This document shows positions 33,501 to 48,500 of a DNA stretch of 64,000 nucleotides, piece after piece. The notes under the pieces were generated by a model. It was not told the DNA's origin, searched no databases, and was given only the letters and a program-made list of their open reading frames with translations. The DNA comes from Mytilisepta virgata (lineage: Eukaryota; Mollusca; Bivalvia; Mytilida; Mytilidae), in NCBI GenBank assembly GCA_028015205.1, contig CM051518.1:53740372-53804371 (forward strand). Direction: 5' to 3'. How positions within the stretch are numbered: the first letter of the stretch is position 1; every line of letters starts with the position of its first letter. A program made the translations under genes and the position numbers.

Positions 33501-36500
33501 ATTGTATGGTAGTTTGAGTAGTACAGATACATGTATAAATGAAGACTTTTCTGCCAGAAATAAGTCCTTTGATAATTGTCAACAGAAGAAATAAGAAGAA
33601 GATGTTTATATAAAACATATGTTAATTTTTGGTGTCTGGAAAATTCAGGGAATAGCAATTAACTAAAAAAAGATTTAGGACAGGACGATTTTTGAGGGGC
33701 AGATGAGAATTAAAATCTGTCAGTTAATTTTGATTGGCCTGATAAGGATTTGTTGTATTAGGGCCAACTTTGTGCTATTTTAAATACACAATTTTAATTC
33801 CTTGCATATTTGAATTTTCATATTTTAACAAGTAATTTGAAATATCCTTGCTATTTGAGAAATTTAAGTAAATGATGTTTGAATCTGTATTTTTTTTGTC
33901 TTTTTCTCACAGCAACAATATGAAGACTACATAGATAACACTTATCCACAATGGCATCAGCAAGTTCTGCAGATGAAGAAAAGGAAAGATGAAACTCAAC
34001 AGGTCAGTTCTTTGTTAAAAAAAGAAATTAAACTTTAAATGTTCCTGGTACTAATTATGCCAGATTTCGTAAAATACTTAAACAGGAATAATTCCCATCA
34101 CACATCGAAAATTGTTCTGAGTGTTGTGAAATGTTTTAGAGTAATTTACAGACAGACAGAAGGTATTAAATCAGGGCTAAAGCTGATTATTTAATATTTC
34201 AGCAACAACATGAAAGAGCTGTAAATTTGGCCCAGTTTTCTCAGTACATACCACAAAAGCAACCGGAATCCAATCAGTTTGTGGCAACTTCGGTTTCTAG
34301 TCAGTTTGAAAGCTTTACTCAGGGTGTTGCTTCCACCCCAGGACCATCTACAGTTTATGCTGGTTCCACACAGACACAACAGAACCAGTATGTAACCTCC
34401 ACTCCAGCGTACCAACAACAGCAACAACATGCTCCTTCTGTCTCTGTTTCACCAATAAGGGAAAGGGACATAACTCAGTCACATGTAAGTTTTTGTGACA
34501 GTGTATAAGTATACTGTTTTTGCAGCAAGTTTTTATTTGTTGTATTATGAACAAATAAAACAATGGAAATACAACAAGCTAACATGCCATTTGAAAGGGA
34601 AAAGAAAAATTCAAAACAAAAACTCTTCTATTTCACTTACCTATAAAAATACTAAAATGCTACTCATTATAAAAATTGTAAAAATTGTTGTTGGCATAAT
34701 CATTTGGTAAAATTTTCTGTTATCAGGATTGGATACAATTACCATATTTGAATGAAATCTAAAATTTTTAGAATTTTCTAAAATACTGTTTTAATACTTG
34801 TGTTTTTAACCAGATTTTTTAACAGTTAAATCTGGTTACTGGTGTGGCAAAATACAGCATGCAGGTGAATGACTGGATGAGTGGTTGGCTTGATATAATA
34901 ATGAAGGAAAAACCAGTTTGTGGTCCTTCTGAAAGCTCTTTTTATATTTAATGTAACGATGTAGGTTTACAATTAGATTATTATTGAAGGTAACACAGGA
35001 ATCTGCAGTGTATGCCAATTTTACTTCTGTAACAAGAGACAGCACAGTACCTCAGTATGCTCCTCCTACACAACAATCAAGAATCCAGCAACAATTTGTC
35101 ACACCTACCCAGACATCGACAGTGGTACATAAAGTACCAGCAGAAAGAGAGTCAGATGCTCAATTACGAATTGGCGATCCACAAGGAGATATTAGTTACA
35201 GTTCGGACATTAATTCTGAGGCTATGAATAGACCGATTCAGAGTATAACAGTAGAGAAATTTGGACAGAAAGTAACTCTGCAACAAAGGGCTGAATCACC
35301 AGGTAACTTGTCAGATGTGATTGTAGCTTTGTGCAGATTAAGTAATTAAAAAAAAGAACTATATTTGACCTATAAACTAAAAACAGTAAAACAGATTTTT
35401 AAACATCTAGTGAAAAAACAATATTAACATCATAATTTAGTTTTAGGATGTCTTAACATGCACTTTGTATTTTTTTTTCAAAAGTAAAAAATTAACAGTG
35501 TTAATTTTATTAATTTTACTCTTTTTACAAAAACACTTTTCCACAATGTGCAAAAAATGATATTTATATTTGATATCATTTTAGAATTTCTGCCTTAAAA
35601 GAAATTTCCAAATAACTTTAAGAAAGTAAAGTAATACTTCTCAGTTTTTAGTTTCAATATTTATTTGTAGGTAAAATTTGTAAGTTAACATTGTTGATGA
35701 AAAGAAATGATTTTTTATACATGTATTTTAGGTTTTTTAAATAATTTCATGTAGACCAATGAATTTTACTTATAACAATTTCAGAATCTGCACTTTATAA
35801 AACATATTATTTGTTTGTTTGTTTGTTTAGTTGGGGTTTTATGCCGTTTTCAACATATTTGGCTATTTCGTGGCGGCCAGTTTTTATTGGTGGAGGAAGC
35901 CGGAGAGAACAACGACCTTCGGTAGGAATTTTGGCAACCCTTGTCAATTTAGATCAGAGTCGAACACACCCCGCCACAGGTGAGATTCGAACTCACAACC
36001 TCATTGTTGACAGGCTAGTGATCATTAGCAGTCATGACGAACTACTAGACTACTCGGCCACCGAGGCCCCTAAAACATATTATATTTCATTTAATAAGAC
36101 TGGCAAGTTAAGAGTAACAAGATGGTTGAACCTTTCATTCAATCAAATAAAATATATTGACATACACAGTAAATAAGCAGATTATTTCATTTGTATAAAA
36201 TGAATCTTTTCTTTTCAAAGACATTGTATCAAAGTCACTGTCAGGACCAATGGAACCGAACTCAGATGACGCAGATGATGATTTTAGTAATTTTGATGAA
36301 GAAGATATTCCACTAGATGGTCGCCAGGCCCCTACTCCAGCACGTCAAGCGACTCACAAAGATGTTATGGAAGATATATCCTCCTCCCCTGATGATTCAC
36401 CGGTACCTACACCTACACCTCAGCCATGTGTCTTAACTGTTCCTACTGCTGGGGAAAGGTAACTTTTTTATTTGATAGTCACTGTTATCCAAAGGGTATC

Positions 36501-39500
36501 AAAAGGGTATGTGGTGGTGCATTGATTCTTGTCAGGGATCAAATTTGCAATCCCCAGTCAAGAATGTCTTGATAAATGATTCTACTCTGTGAGATGGGGA
36601 CAAAATATGGCTGTCCTGTGTAAGGGACAGTTACAGCGGTATAAGTCTTACATTTTTGAAATATTTACAAAGTTGGATTTCTTTTACAGCCGATCACCTT
36701 TGCCAGATTCAGAATTAACAATAGAAGGTGTAATACATCTGATACAGTATGTAGAGAGTGTTATTCCTGGAGCCCTGTCATTGGAAGGATACTATAGGTC
36801 AACTCCTCCACAACAAGTTGACAAACTGGAAATAATTAGGTATCAGTTTTACAAAAGTTTGGTATAAAGTAGAGTTTGTTTATAACAAACAGGCTTGTAA
36901 TGAAATCAGGCTTATAATAAAGTTAAGTCACATTGTATTTAAACAGTGTATTTTTATTACTCTTAAGTGACCTGTTATAACTAAGAAAATTACTGAACAA
37001 ACAAAATGTTTACATATCTTCCATTAAGCACGGACGATCACATATAACAATGGTATATTGAGCATGACACTTCCTTTATCGGTAATTGAAAATTCAATAA
37101 TCCCAAATAAAATAAAATTAGCAATTCACATTTATTACAACAGAAAAAATGTTTCTCTTTGACACAGACAAAATTTTAGAATTTATTTTTTTAAAAGGGG
37201 AGGCAACTCTGAATCCTTTCTCTCTTATTACAAACAATGCCTATAACAAAAGATTGGGAATCCCCTGGACTTCGTTATCAACAAACTCTACTGTACGCAT
37301 ATTTGTAGAGTTTTTGTCTCGCCTGGGACGAAAGTCGCTAAGGCGAGACATAGGTGTTGCTTTTCCGGCGTCGGCTTTGTCAACAATTGTTAAGTTTTCT
37401 GTTTAAGTCAGTTTGATAGGAACTACTTGTGATAGATCAATGATAGTTTCTATAAATGTGCATTATCATCAGTACATCTCAGTTTGTTGACCATTTGGAG
37501 GCCCTTCCCCCTAGGTAATGGTCCAGCGACTTTCAATTAATTAGCAATTTTCATTGTTAAGTTTTCTGCTTAAGTTAGTTTGATAGGAACTACTTGTGAT
37601 AGATCAATGATATTTTTTATGAAGTTGCATTACTATCTGTTCATCTCAATTTGACAACCATTTTGAGGCCCTGTCCCCTAAGTCATGGTCCAGCGACTTT
37701 CAATTAATTAGCAATTTTCATTAAGTTTTCTGCTTAAGTTAGTTTGATAGGAACTACTCGTCATAGATCAATGATATTTTGTTTAAAATTGCATTACTAT
37801 CATTACATCTCAATTTGACGACCATTTCGAGGCCCTGCCTAGGTCATGGTCCAGTGACTCAATTAAGTAGCAATATTCAATGTTAAATTTTCTGCTTAAA
37901 TTAGTTTGATAGGAACTACTTGTGATAGATCAATGATATTTTGTATAAAGTTGCATTACTATCAGTACATCTCAGTTTGAAGATCATTTCAAGGCCCTGC
38001 CTAGGTCACGGTCCAGCGACTTTCAATGTTGCTGTCAATTACATAGTCTTTTTTTTTTTTAATTTTCTGCCAGTAGGTAAGACATATCTCTGTGTCAACT
38101 GTTTATTTCATATGTACATAGAACTGTTTTCTTTCTATATTTACACAATAAGGATATCCAGTCTTTTCAGTATTATACATCTATATGGGGATAAATTGTA
38201 AGTTTTATATGTAAATTTATTTGCTAAGAAACCATGAGATTCACTTTCCTGTTGATTAGTCTAAAATAGTTATCTGGACTCACCATTTTCAAATTTGACA
38301 CATTAGTACAGACTATTAAGGTGAATGTAAAATAGAAAGTGACCAAAACAAATGTACCTTAATTTGGATTGCTGTTCAACAAAATAGGCACATTTCTAAA
38401 TTGACAATAATCAGAATCTGTGAACAATGTCAGACAGATCAATTCACAGACATTCGATAGTATTGAAATTCATCAAAATAACTTAGATAAATAATTGCAT
38501 AATGTTTCAAATTTTAGCAAAGCTAACAGTGGAGATTCTTTTGTTGATATGGATGTAGAAATGGTTACCATGGTAATTTTAGAACAACTAGCTTTAATGA
38601 TCCGTAGTTTACCATCTGGCTGTCTGTTGCCGGATGCCATCTTGGCCAGTAGTCATTCTATTAATGAGGTACAAGTAGGGTGAGTACCTAAAATTTCAAA
38701 GTAAAAACATTTTTTGGAAATGATTAAAATTGTTAATAGTTTGCAAGATCTACCACAAAACAAGTGTAAGATTATGATTAAACTTATTACATATTTCTTC
38801 ACATAGCACAGAGGTCATTTTCCAGTTCATACCTTTAATAATCTATGGACAGATATGCATGATCATATGAAATAAAAAGATTTTGTCTTTGTTGCTAAGA
38901 CAAATATGTAAACAAACAATCAAAAACATCCAAGTCTTGTCATAGATGCCAACCATTACAATTTTTCCGTAATTGTTTTGAATTTCAGGTCAAAATTACG
39001 GTGTTATGGTTTATAGTCATTACAGATTTCCGTTCATTACCAGTCCAAAACCGTTCCTGGTTTAGATTTTAATATTTCATTACAGGTTAATAATTTTGAA
39101 AGATAAAGCACAATAGAGAGTCAGATTTTTAAATACTTTCGGGATGTCTCAGGATTATTTGCTTTATAAAACGATCAATTTAGTTTTTGTACGATTCCGA
39201 ATATATTGATGAAAGCAATAATATTCTATGAAAAGTTATGATAACTGAAAAAAGTTGCAAATTACTGACAACTGATATAGTTTTTACTGATAGGACCAAA
39301 ATTCTATGTGTTGTCATTAATGACTTGATTATATCTTAAAAATACAAGAAAAAAAGTATGGCTCAAAACAAAAACTTTACTTTTAACATTTTCAATTGAT
39401 TCCCATTCCTCAAGAATTTTCTTTTGTTTTTAAATGTCTTATATTGAATTTTAAATTTTACAGTCGTGTGTTATCAATAGAAGCCAAGCCATTGTGGGAC

Positions 39501-42500
39501 AGTCTATTTCACCACTTTATACAGTTAATCAAACATAAAGTCATGACTGTAAAAGAGGTAGCTGCTGTGTTTGTGCCTTGTCTGGTCATTGACATGTCTG
39601 ATTATCAGGACAAGGTCAGTGTTTAACAGGATATAACTGAATTCTGTTGATTGAATTATTAATAATATAAGTAAATGCTTCTCTTTGACTCATCTTAGCA
39701 AAATAAAGATAACTTTGAACATCTTATTAAGGTAAATTTGTATTAAAATATATTTTTGAAAGGTTTGATAGCTAATTTCAGTCAATGTCCAAAAAATTAT
39801 ATTCATTTAGAAAAATGCATACCGGTAACAGGAAAATAATTCATCAAGTATGTTTAAAAATTGACATGAAGTAACAATCTTATCCCCTTTTACATCCCTG
39901 ATAGATTTAATCTAGCTACCTGATTATTTCAGAAAAACAACACGTCATCTGAAATTTTAAGTATTTCACTATAATATGTACTTGTTTTATAGGCATATGA
40001 ATTGTTAGTAAACCTATTGGAGAAGAAGTTTGAACAGGCAACTCTACAGCCAACACCAAGGGAAACAGCTGAGAGTATGAGATCTAGCCTAGGAGGAGGT
40101 AACTACTTATACCAACCAATAATTATGTATCTGAAATTTTCAGTCTATTCAAAATTAAATCTCCGCACTTGCTCCTTGTTTAAATGTTGCATATGGGAGA
40201 TCTAACATCATCCCATTGAAGGCTGCATTAAGGGTCAGCATGAATATATAATCTAAATTTTATTTCATCCAATCATAATGGATGTGAATAAGGGCAAGTT
40301 CCATGATCAATAGCATTTTACCAAAATTTGGCATCAATCAGTTGCCAAAAAAAGAAAAGAACAATTCCATAGTACAAGAAAGATTAATTTGGCTTATCTA
40401 TCTGAAAAATTTTAAAGACAGTGCACTAATGGGATGAGTGATAATGCATTCATGCTGACCCCTGACACATGACTTTTGATTTGGTTGTGTTAGTTTGTCC
40501 CAGGAGCAACACAACAAGACAAAAACCGGGTCTGGACCTGTGTCACAGCATGCAATTCAGATCAAAAATTTGCTTACACACTACTACTCAATATTATGAA
40601 GCTGCAGACAAAATATAAAATCATTCCCTATTGTAGAAGCCAAGAAAACTTTCACAAAATTTTTTCTAATGTTTTGAGCAAACAGATCAAACTAGAAAAT
40701 GTGTCTATAAGACATGGATGCCCCGCCCTAAAAACACTATAGGTTTTGTAATATTGACCTAAATAGGAAAGAAATATCCAGTTATGAAAGTGAAAAATGA
40801 AGTTCATAATGGAGCAGATATATGGTACAGAACTGTGTGGTACTTTAAAAGACCAAAATCGTTTTGTTTAAGTATCATTGACAACAGGATTCCTAAGATA
40901 CTAGAAATACTGTGAGCAAAGCTCACTAATTGATACCCTTGCACCCCCTATCACAAGGAATAGCAAAGTCAATGTTTTGCTATGGAAAACCCAAAAAGTT
41001 GGTCAGATCAAAATCTAAAATAGGAGGTGCACTATGGCATCATGTGATAAAGATTCTCTGAAAGTCTCATGGAATTCCCTTTAGTGGTTTAGGAGGAGTT
41101 GCGGATGGCATACTGGTACCCCCTATCACAAGGAATGGCAAGGTTCATGTTTTGGTATGGAAAACCCCAAATGTTGGTCAGATCAAAATCTTAAACAGGA
41201 GGTGCGCTATGGCATCATGTAAAAAAAGATTCTCTTAAAGTTTCATCAAATTCCATTCAGTGGTTTAGGAGGAGTTGCGGATGGTATACTGGTACCCCCT
41301 ATCACAATGAATGGCAAAGTCCATGTGTTGGTATGGGAAACCCCAAATGTTGGTCAGATCAAAATCTAAAATAGGAGGTGCACTACAGCATCATGTAATA
41401 AAGATCCTCTGAATGTTTCATCAAATTCCATTCAGTGGTTTAGGAGCATTTGCGGATGGCATCATGGTACCCCTATCACAATGAATGTCAAAGTCCATGT
41501 TTTGGTATGGGTAACCCCAAATATTCATCAGATCAAAATCTAAAATAGGAGGTGCACTATGGCATCATGTAATAAAGATCCTCTAAAAGTTTCATTAAAT
41601 TCCATACAGTGGGTTAGGAGGAGTTGCGTATGGCATCATGGTACCCCCTATCACATTGAAAGTAAAAGTCCATGTTTTTCTATGGGAAACCCCAAAAATT
41701 GGTCCCATCAAATTCTAAAATAGGAGGTGCACAATGCCATCATGGGATGAAGATTCTATGAAAGTTTCATCAAATTCCATTCAGTAGTTTAGGAGGAGTT
41801 GCGGATACAAAGGTCGGACGAACGGACGGACGGACACAACGAATACTATATACCCCGCTTTTTTCAAAAGCGGGGGTATAATAATACTTGAATTCTTACA
41901 GTCGCTATTAATTCTCGGAAATTTGCATGGTGACCTGTTGCTTTGAAAATACCGACCTTTCACTTTGACATTTGCTGCTAAAGCCGAATAAACATTTCAT
42001 CATACTATCTAATGTCAACAAACTGATGTGGTGAAAAGTCTCCACTGGTTCTGATGTCTTCGTCCATTTTTCCTTAAATAGATAAATTTTTTATATACAT
42101 TATTATGTTTCGTATTGGCGTTTAATAAACTAAGGAAAGAGAAGAAATACATTTTATAACACATTTTCTCCAATTGTTCCCTACACCTCTTATTATCTTT
42201 AAATTTATATGACCACTAGACATTGAACCCGCGCGGGCGCGGGAAAATAACCATTTTTTTATGGTGGCCATATTGACTATAAAAAGTTGTTGCGGCCATG
42301 TTATTTATGGAACAGGAACTCAATATGGATGTTGTGGTTGGCTTCCCATAAACTTTCTTGTCAAGTAGGTGGTATCAACTGATAGTTTCATGTCTATATA
42401 TGATGTAGTATTCCAGAAATGGATGTTAATGCAAACTTTAACCAAAGTCAATGAAGCGTGAAATGTAGGTCAACGCGACCCAATTGTCATATGCGGCTGT

Positions 42501-45500
42501 TCGTTACTACCAAAGATGTATCCACTGATGAAGTAGACTGTATGCCACGTAGAATTACCAAAATGGACCTTAAGGTTCCATCAAAGTCAAAATCTATGAC
42601 GAAAACACAACCACATAAATTGTCAATATTTTTATTGTTAAAATTAATTCTGAACTGGAACTTGATGAAAAGTTCATTTAATACACATTTCATAGTGCAT
42701 TACCTTTTTCCTTCAGAATAAATATGAAAGTAAACATTTTCTTAGTGGCGGATGAATTTTTCAAAAGATGCCGTGAGTTTGGTAGAGCAAATTTTTGGAA
42801 AATATTTGTTTCAATTGTTCCATTGCCATCATGGGCAGGGCAAGTGAGGCTTAATTCACAAATATATCCAATAATCAGACGATAAAAGCATTTTTAGTGT
42901 AGGCTGCGTGTGCTGTCCACGTTTATATTTATCAAAGATGTCCGAGATAAATTTCGCCGTTAAAGATAAAGATGACCATTTGTTAAAAATATTTTTATCT
43001 AGGGCTTACAGAGAATTGTATGGTAGAGATATATTTAGACAGGTCAAATAACAAATAATGTGAAAATAGTTAATGGTTGGTTTTATCACTTTGTGCAAGG
43101 TAAACATCCGAGCAATTCAAAAAACAGTTAAGAATTCCTCTGAACTTTACCTTACTTCTTCATAATCTTCAAAGTTCATAACCTTTACAGTTAGGAGAAA
43201 TTGGTTATTGTAGAAAAACAATCCATGAAGCGGAAACATCCCACTCGAAGGAGAATGTTTTTAATTTGTTTTATTCTTTTTCCGTAATTTCAAACAGAAA
43301 GACATTTAAAATATGTGCATACTTATTTATTTAAATCAATGTGTTAAAATGGTGCATTCGAGAACCTTCTAAAGGATATGTTGGGAGAATTCATATTGGA
43401 AAAGTGCATAAAAATTCCATTTGCACATAAATAAAACTGCAGTTTAAATTTATAAATGCAGATTGTCAAATCCGATAATAAATTTTATAATCTGAACCAT
43501 ACATCGTTTATTTTAAACCACGCATTTTGGCGCCTATGCGGCTAATTCGTAAATTTAGTATTATAGATGGAGCTATGGCTGTATGAATTTGACTTCTTTT
43601 ATATGTTCTAGTGAGCAGATTTAAAAAAAAAAGATTTTTAAATGTAAGAAATATGTGGAAATGGACCTAAACATAAACCTTAAGCAAAGTCATTCGACCA
43701 TGAAATGTAGGTCAGTGTGACCCAAATATTGCTGAATAGCGTAGTACTATATATGAGGACTGTAGTGGTGAAAAATCATTTATATATTACCCTAAGATTC
43801 TCATTAATTGACCCTAATGTAGTAAAATTAAACCAAAGTCACTGAAGCATGAAATGTAGGTCATAGCGACCCAAGTGTTGCTGAACTGCTTTGTACTATA
43901 CAACAGGACTGTAGTGGTGAAATATCATTGATATATTACTATAGGTTTCTGAGAAATGAACCTAAACGCAAAATTTAACCAAAGTCACTGCGACCTAAGT
44001 GTTGCTGTACTATACAAGAGGACTGGAGTGGTGAAATATCATTGATATATTACTATAGGTTTCAGAGAAATAGAGCAAAATGCAAAACTTAACCAAATCG
44101 GGACGTACGTACGGACGGACGGACAAGGGTAAATCTATATGCCCCAGCCACATTCGTGGCGGGGCATAAAAATTGCTTACAGGCTACAACTCAATGAAGC
44201 TGCAGGCAAAATATCAAATCTTTCCCTTCTGTAGAAGCCAAGAAAACTTTGACAAAAGTTTTCTACCCAAGGTCTTTCAGACGGACGGACAGATGGAGTC
44301 AAGCAGTTACTAAACCTGCTTTCGCCATTGGCGACACAGGTAAAAACAAGGAGACAGTGCAGGGATCTAAATTGAATTAGAATGCTGAAATTTTAATACA
44401 AGGATTACTTTTCAAATAGTTATTACTACAACATGGGTAAAGAGTACTGTATTTTCCTGCCTATATAGTTCTTGACTTTTTTACTTTAAAATAACCATTT
44501 TACCATTATAAGTCTATGGAGAAATTATCAATTTGATCTATAGTCCACATAGACTTATAGTCCAGAAAATACAGTACTTGTTTCTGATTATTTTTGCATA
44601 TAGAAAAAAATTATTGGTTAATTCAAAGAACACCATTTCCATTTTTGGAGAAATTAATATTGTTTTCATTTATTTGCAGGAAAGTTTGGAACAAAATATA
44701 ATCAGGATGTCTTATGTAAATAATTTTTGTTCATATGAGGATGAGGAAAATTTATTTTGTTTTTATTTTGTAATTTTTAAAAATTTCTATATGAAAATTG
44801 TTAGATTTAAAATATGGTGAATTGATTCATCTTTTCTTAGGTCATATGGATGTACAATGTTTAGTCTTAAGTTAAAGTATTCTGCCTCTTTAAAATTCTT
44901 TTCTGTTAACTTTGTTTTAACTGAAGATTTAGTTTTAGATTATATTTTTGTTGCTATGTGGATTTAATTTCCCATAATTGTAGAAATCAATACATTTTAA
45001 AAATATCTCTTACATGTACAATACATAAAAAAAATGAGTATAGGTATTGGGATTCTTTAAAAATAAAGTTTATTTGTAAGAAATCTTAGTTTCAGCAGAG
45101 TTAGAGGTTGATGAATTTGGAAAATACAAAGGTAACATGGGTATTTCAAAATTGACTCTAGATTGTATTTTGAGAGTAATTCAGTAGCATTAGTCTAAAC
45201 AAACAAATGTTCTATAGTCAATTTTGAGTCAATAAAAGTATAAATCACTTAGCAAAAATACAGTTTGAATCACAAGATTATTTCTGCTAGGTTAAAGTAA
45301 GGCATAGAAAATTATGTAAATTTATGTAAATATGTGTGGTAATCAAATGATGTAAACAGAAGTGTTTGGTTTTAATATCCAAACAAAGCTAGTTTTCCAA
45401 TATTCTTTAAAAAAAAAAATAATTCATAGCAGCCACACTTTATTGGAATTATAAGTTGGGTAGTATCTGCATAAAAATTTCACCATGGGCTAACATTATA

Positions 45501-48500
45501 AATGTTAAAATCTCCAACATATGGCCACCATGTGTTATTTTTTTCCATTTGGGTATGACATTTTTCATTATTTTTATTAGAGTTCATTGAAATTTGCAGT
45601 GCATTAAGTTTTGATTGTTTTCAACAGATTTGTTCTTAATTTTCTCGCATTAGGAAATATATTATATATTTTGTCGAATATCAAAATTCTTAGTTCATCT
45701 TAATTTAAATTGGAATCCATTAAAAATAAAATGGATTTAAATATATATGAAATAAATTAGTAACTTAAAATATTAAATAATTTTTGTATATTTTTTGAAA
45801 AGTTTAAGATATTTCTATTATTTATACAAACTGTATTTTTGACAAAGTGACAGAAAATTTGAATTCAGAAATTAAGATGCATGGCTGGCTGTATGATTTG
45901 ATTGCAGTGAAAATCAGAATGAAGTGGGATCATGTCATTCATAAAAGGCATATTCTATGGTTTACAAGGGGAGATAATTACACTTATACTTTATATGGAG
46001 TGAAGTTAGAAATGTAAGAATCATTGCAAGTGGTTTTGAATTTGTATGCCCTGCCTGTATGGCAAAGCGGGCATATAGTTCTTCAGTCTGTGCGTACATA
46101 TGTCCGTGCAAGGTTAAGGTTAAGGTTTTAGGTAGTTTTTCATGAAGGAGTTATGGTATCATCATGAAACTTTGTACATGGATAGCTTGTGATATGAACA
46201 GCAGCATTTTGATGTAAAACGGATGCTGTGACCTTGAGGTTATCGGTCATTGACTTTCAATTTCTTTATGGAATTTAAATATTAGAATCCAGGTTAAGGT
46301 TCAGGTTGAAGGTAGTTTTTCATGAAGTACTGAGAGATAGTATTTCATCTACCCTATCGTTTATAGGGACTTCAAAGTCAACAATATACAAATGTAGTTC
46401 TATTTACTAAATACTTACATCATTAGTGGGGCATGTAGTGTCCATTGGTCACATGTATACATGTTTCATAAATTTTTGAGACGGAAAAATGGACACAGAG
46501 GTCTGCAATTTTAAGGTTGAAAAAAAACTTTTATTGAAAAAGTTGTGTACTTTCTAACTCTTTGGGTTTTAAACCCAACCTTTGTACGTCCAAAAATTGT
46601 CTGTTTAATTTTTCATTTAGTTTTGAAATGTTACATGTTAAATTCCTGATATTCTTAAAAAAAATCAAACAGTCAATTCAGAAGCATTAGACATAACTTC
46701 CCTGAGAATGTTCTATACACAGGGTGGAGTTGTATCACTCTAGAATAAGCATTTAGGTGTTGTCAATTAAATAATCATCAAATGAGGGTGTGGTATTCAC
46801 AAATCATTTATCAGTGGTTTAAAATCACATGTATGTGATGACATTAATCATGTGGGGTAATTATAACATCATGGAGAAGATGCTCATCACATTTGATATT
46901 TATAAGACTAATTTCTGTGTCATTGTTTGATCATTAGTGATTTCAAATTAATTAGTGTTCCAAACCACATCAAGTCATCATCCAATTATTAAAATGTTCT
47001 ATATTTTTGATTTCCAGTGCATGTATTATGTTAAACTATAAATATATACATTCAGATACATATATTTAGAATTTATATCAGTTGAGAATTTTCTGTTCAA
47101 TTCTTCTGTTTAGTGATTATAAGTATATATAGAAAAATTCATTGTACATTTATGTAGATGCTAATCTTTCATGTTGATTGACATGCAGCAAATTGTAGTA
47201 ACTAAGGTTTTCATGAATATAACATATTAAGCTTTTTATCATTCTAAAAAGTGACATCCATCACAGTGTCTATTGTATAGGGTCTAAGGTCAAGTTCATT
47301 TGGTTATATAAGAAGGCCATCAATAATAAATTCAGTGAAACTCGGTTGTATCGATGTGCAGGGGAATTAAATAAAACTTCGACTTATCCAGTGCTTCGAC
47401 TAATTCATATTCAGTTCTGATCTCCCCTTTAATCTATGATTAATTTACAAACATTATTTTGTACATTTTGATTGGTAGTACAAATTTCCATTTCTTAAAG
47501 GACAATAGACTAGAAGTTAAATTATATGAAAGGAAAAACACATCTGATCAATGAAGACTATCTGGTTCTACTTCCAAATGGAACAATAATATAACTTTTT
47601 GACTTTGGGACTATAATAATAGTCCGACACAACCGATGTATTCGACTCTAGAATGTTCGAATATATAGTGTTGAATTTACTTATTAATAATGGCCAAAAA
47701 TTTGGGTCCGGTCAGCAACTTTGAAATATCGATGGATTAAAGAGTGTTTGACACAAAAATGTTTAATTGTACTTCATGATTAGTTTGATTGGATTATTCA
47801 ATCAATTAGATCTAATCTTGTTTCAGTCAATGAAAGCAGTTTGATCAGTTTTGTTTATTCTTTATTTTTATGTGACAAAAGTTTTATAACATTTTGAATT
47901 ATCCTTTGAAAATTAAATTATTAAATTATTATAGAATAGCTATCACTTTCTTGTTTGGAAAAGATACATATACATCTTATACCAATGGCAAACACAAAAT
48001 AGTATCAGTAAATTTGTTGAAAATAAGATAAATTTTAAATTTTGTGGAAGAATAAAATTTGTGATAAACACATTTCTGAGATTTTTAAGCAACCAGTAGA
48101 CAGATGTAATATGGCAAGAGATAAGTAGATCAGTAGCACATATTGTTGTTCTTGAATAATTTATGGAATTTAACCCCCAAAATTGAGAAAAGAACATATT
48201 AACTGCTATGTAGTAAGTGTGTTGTATCCTGTATTTGGTTATATATATACTTATATATTTATGTTCTGTTTGCTTCCTATTTTGTTCATTTAGTTCCTCC
48301 TTTGAAGTTTGGAAGTTTAGTGGACAGTAAACAACATAGTGATGATGAGGACACTACCATGGTAACACCTAGTGTTCCTACCGACGGCAAGATCCCACTG
48401 AATGGTAAGCCTCCTAATACTAGTCCAGAAATATTACCATTGTAATACCAAATGTGCCTTTAGATAGTGGATTAATTCCACTGAATAGTCAGGTGTCTAA

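Noticed and set aside
35811..36176. Plus-strand ORF of 121 codons in KIZ intron 6
   Set aside because: It is the reverse strand of a full-length SINE with a 13-base target duplication.
40943..41800. Possible CRISPR-like array because of regular repeats
   Set aside because: Units are 175 bases with no short repeat/spacer organisation, in a eukaryotic intron; it is a minisatellite in an element with hairpin ends.
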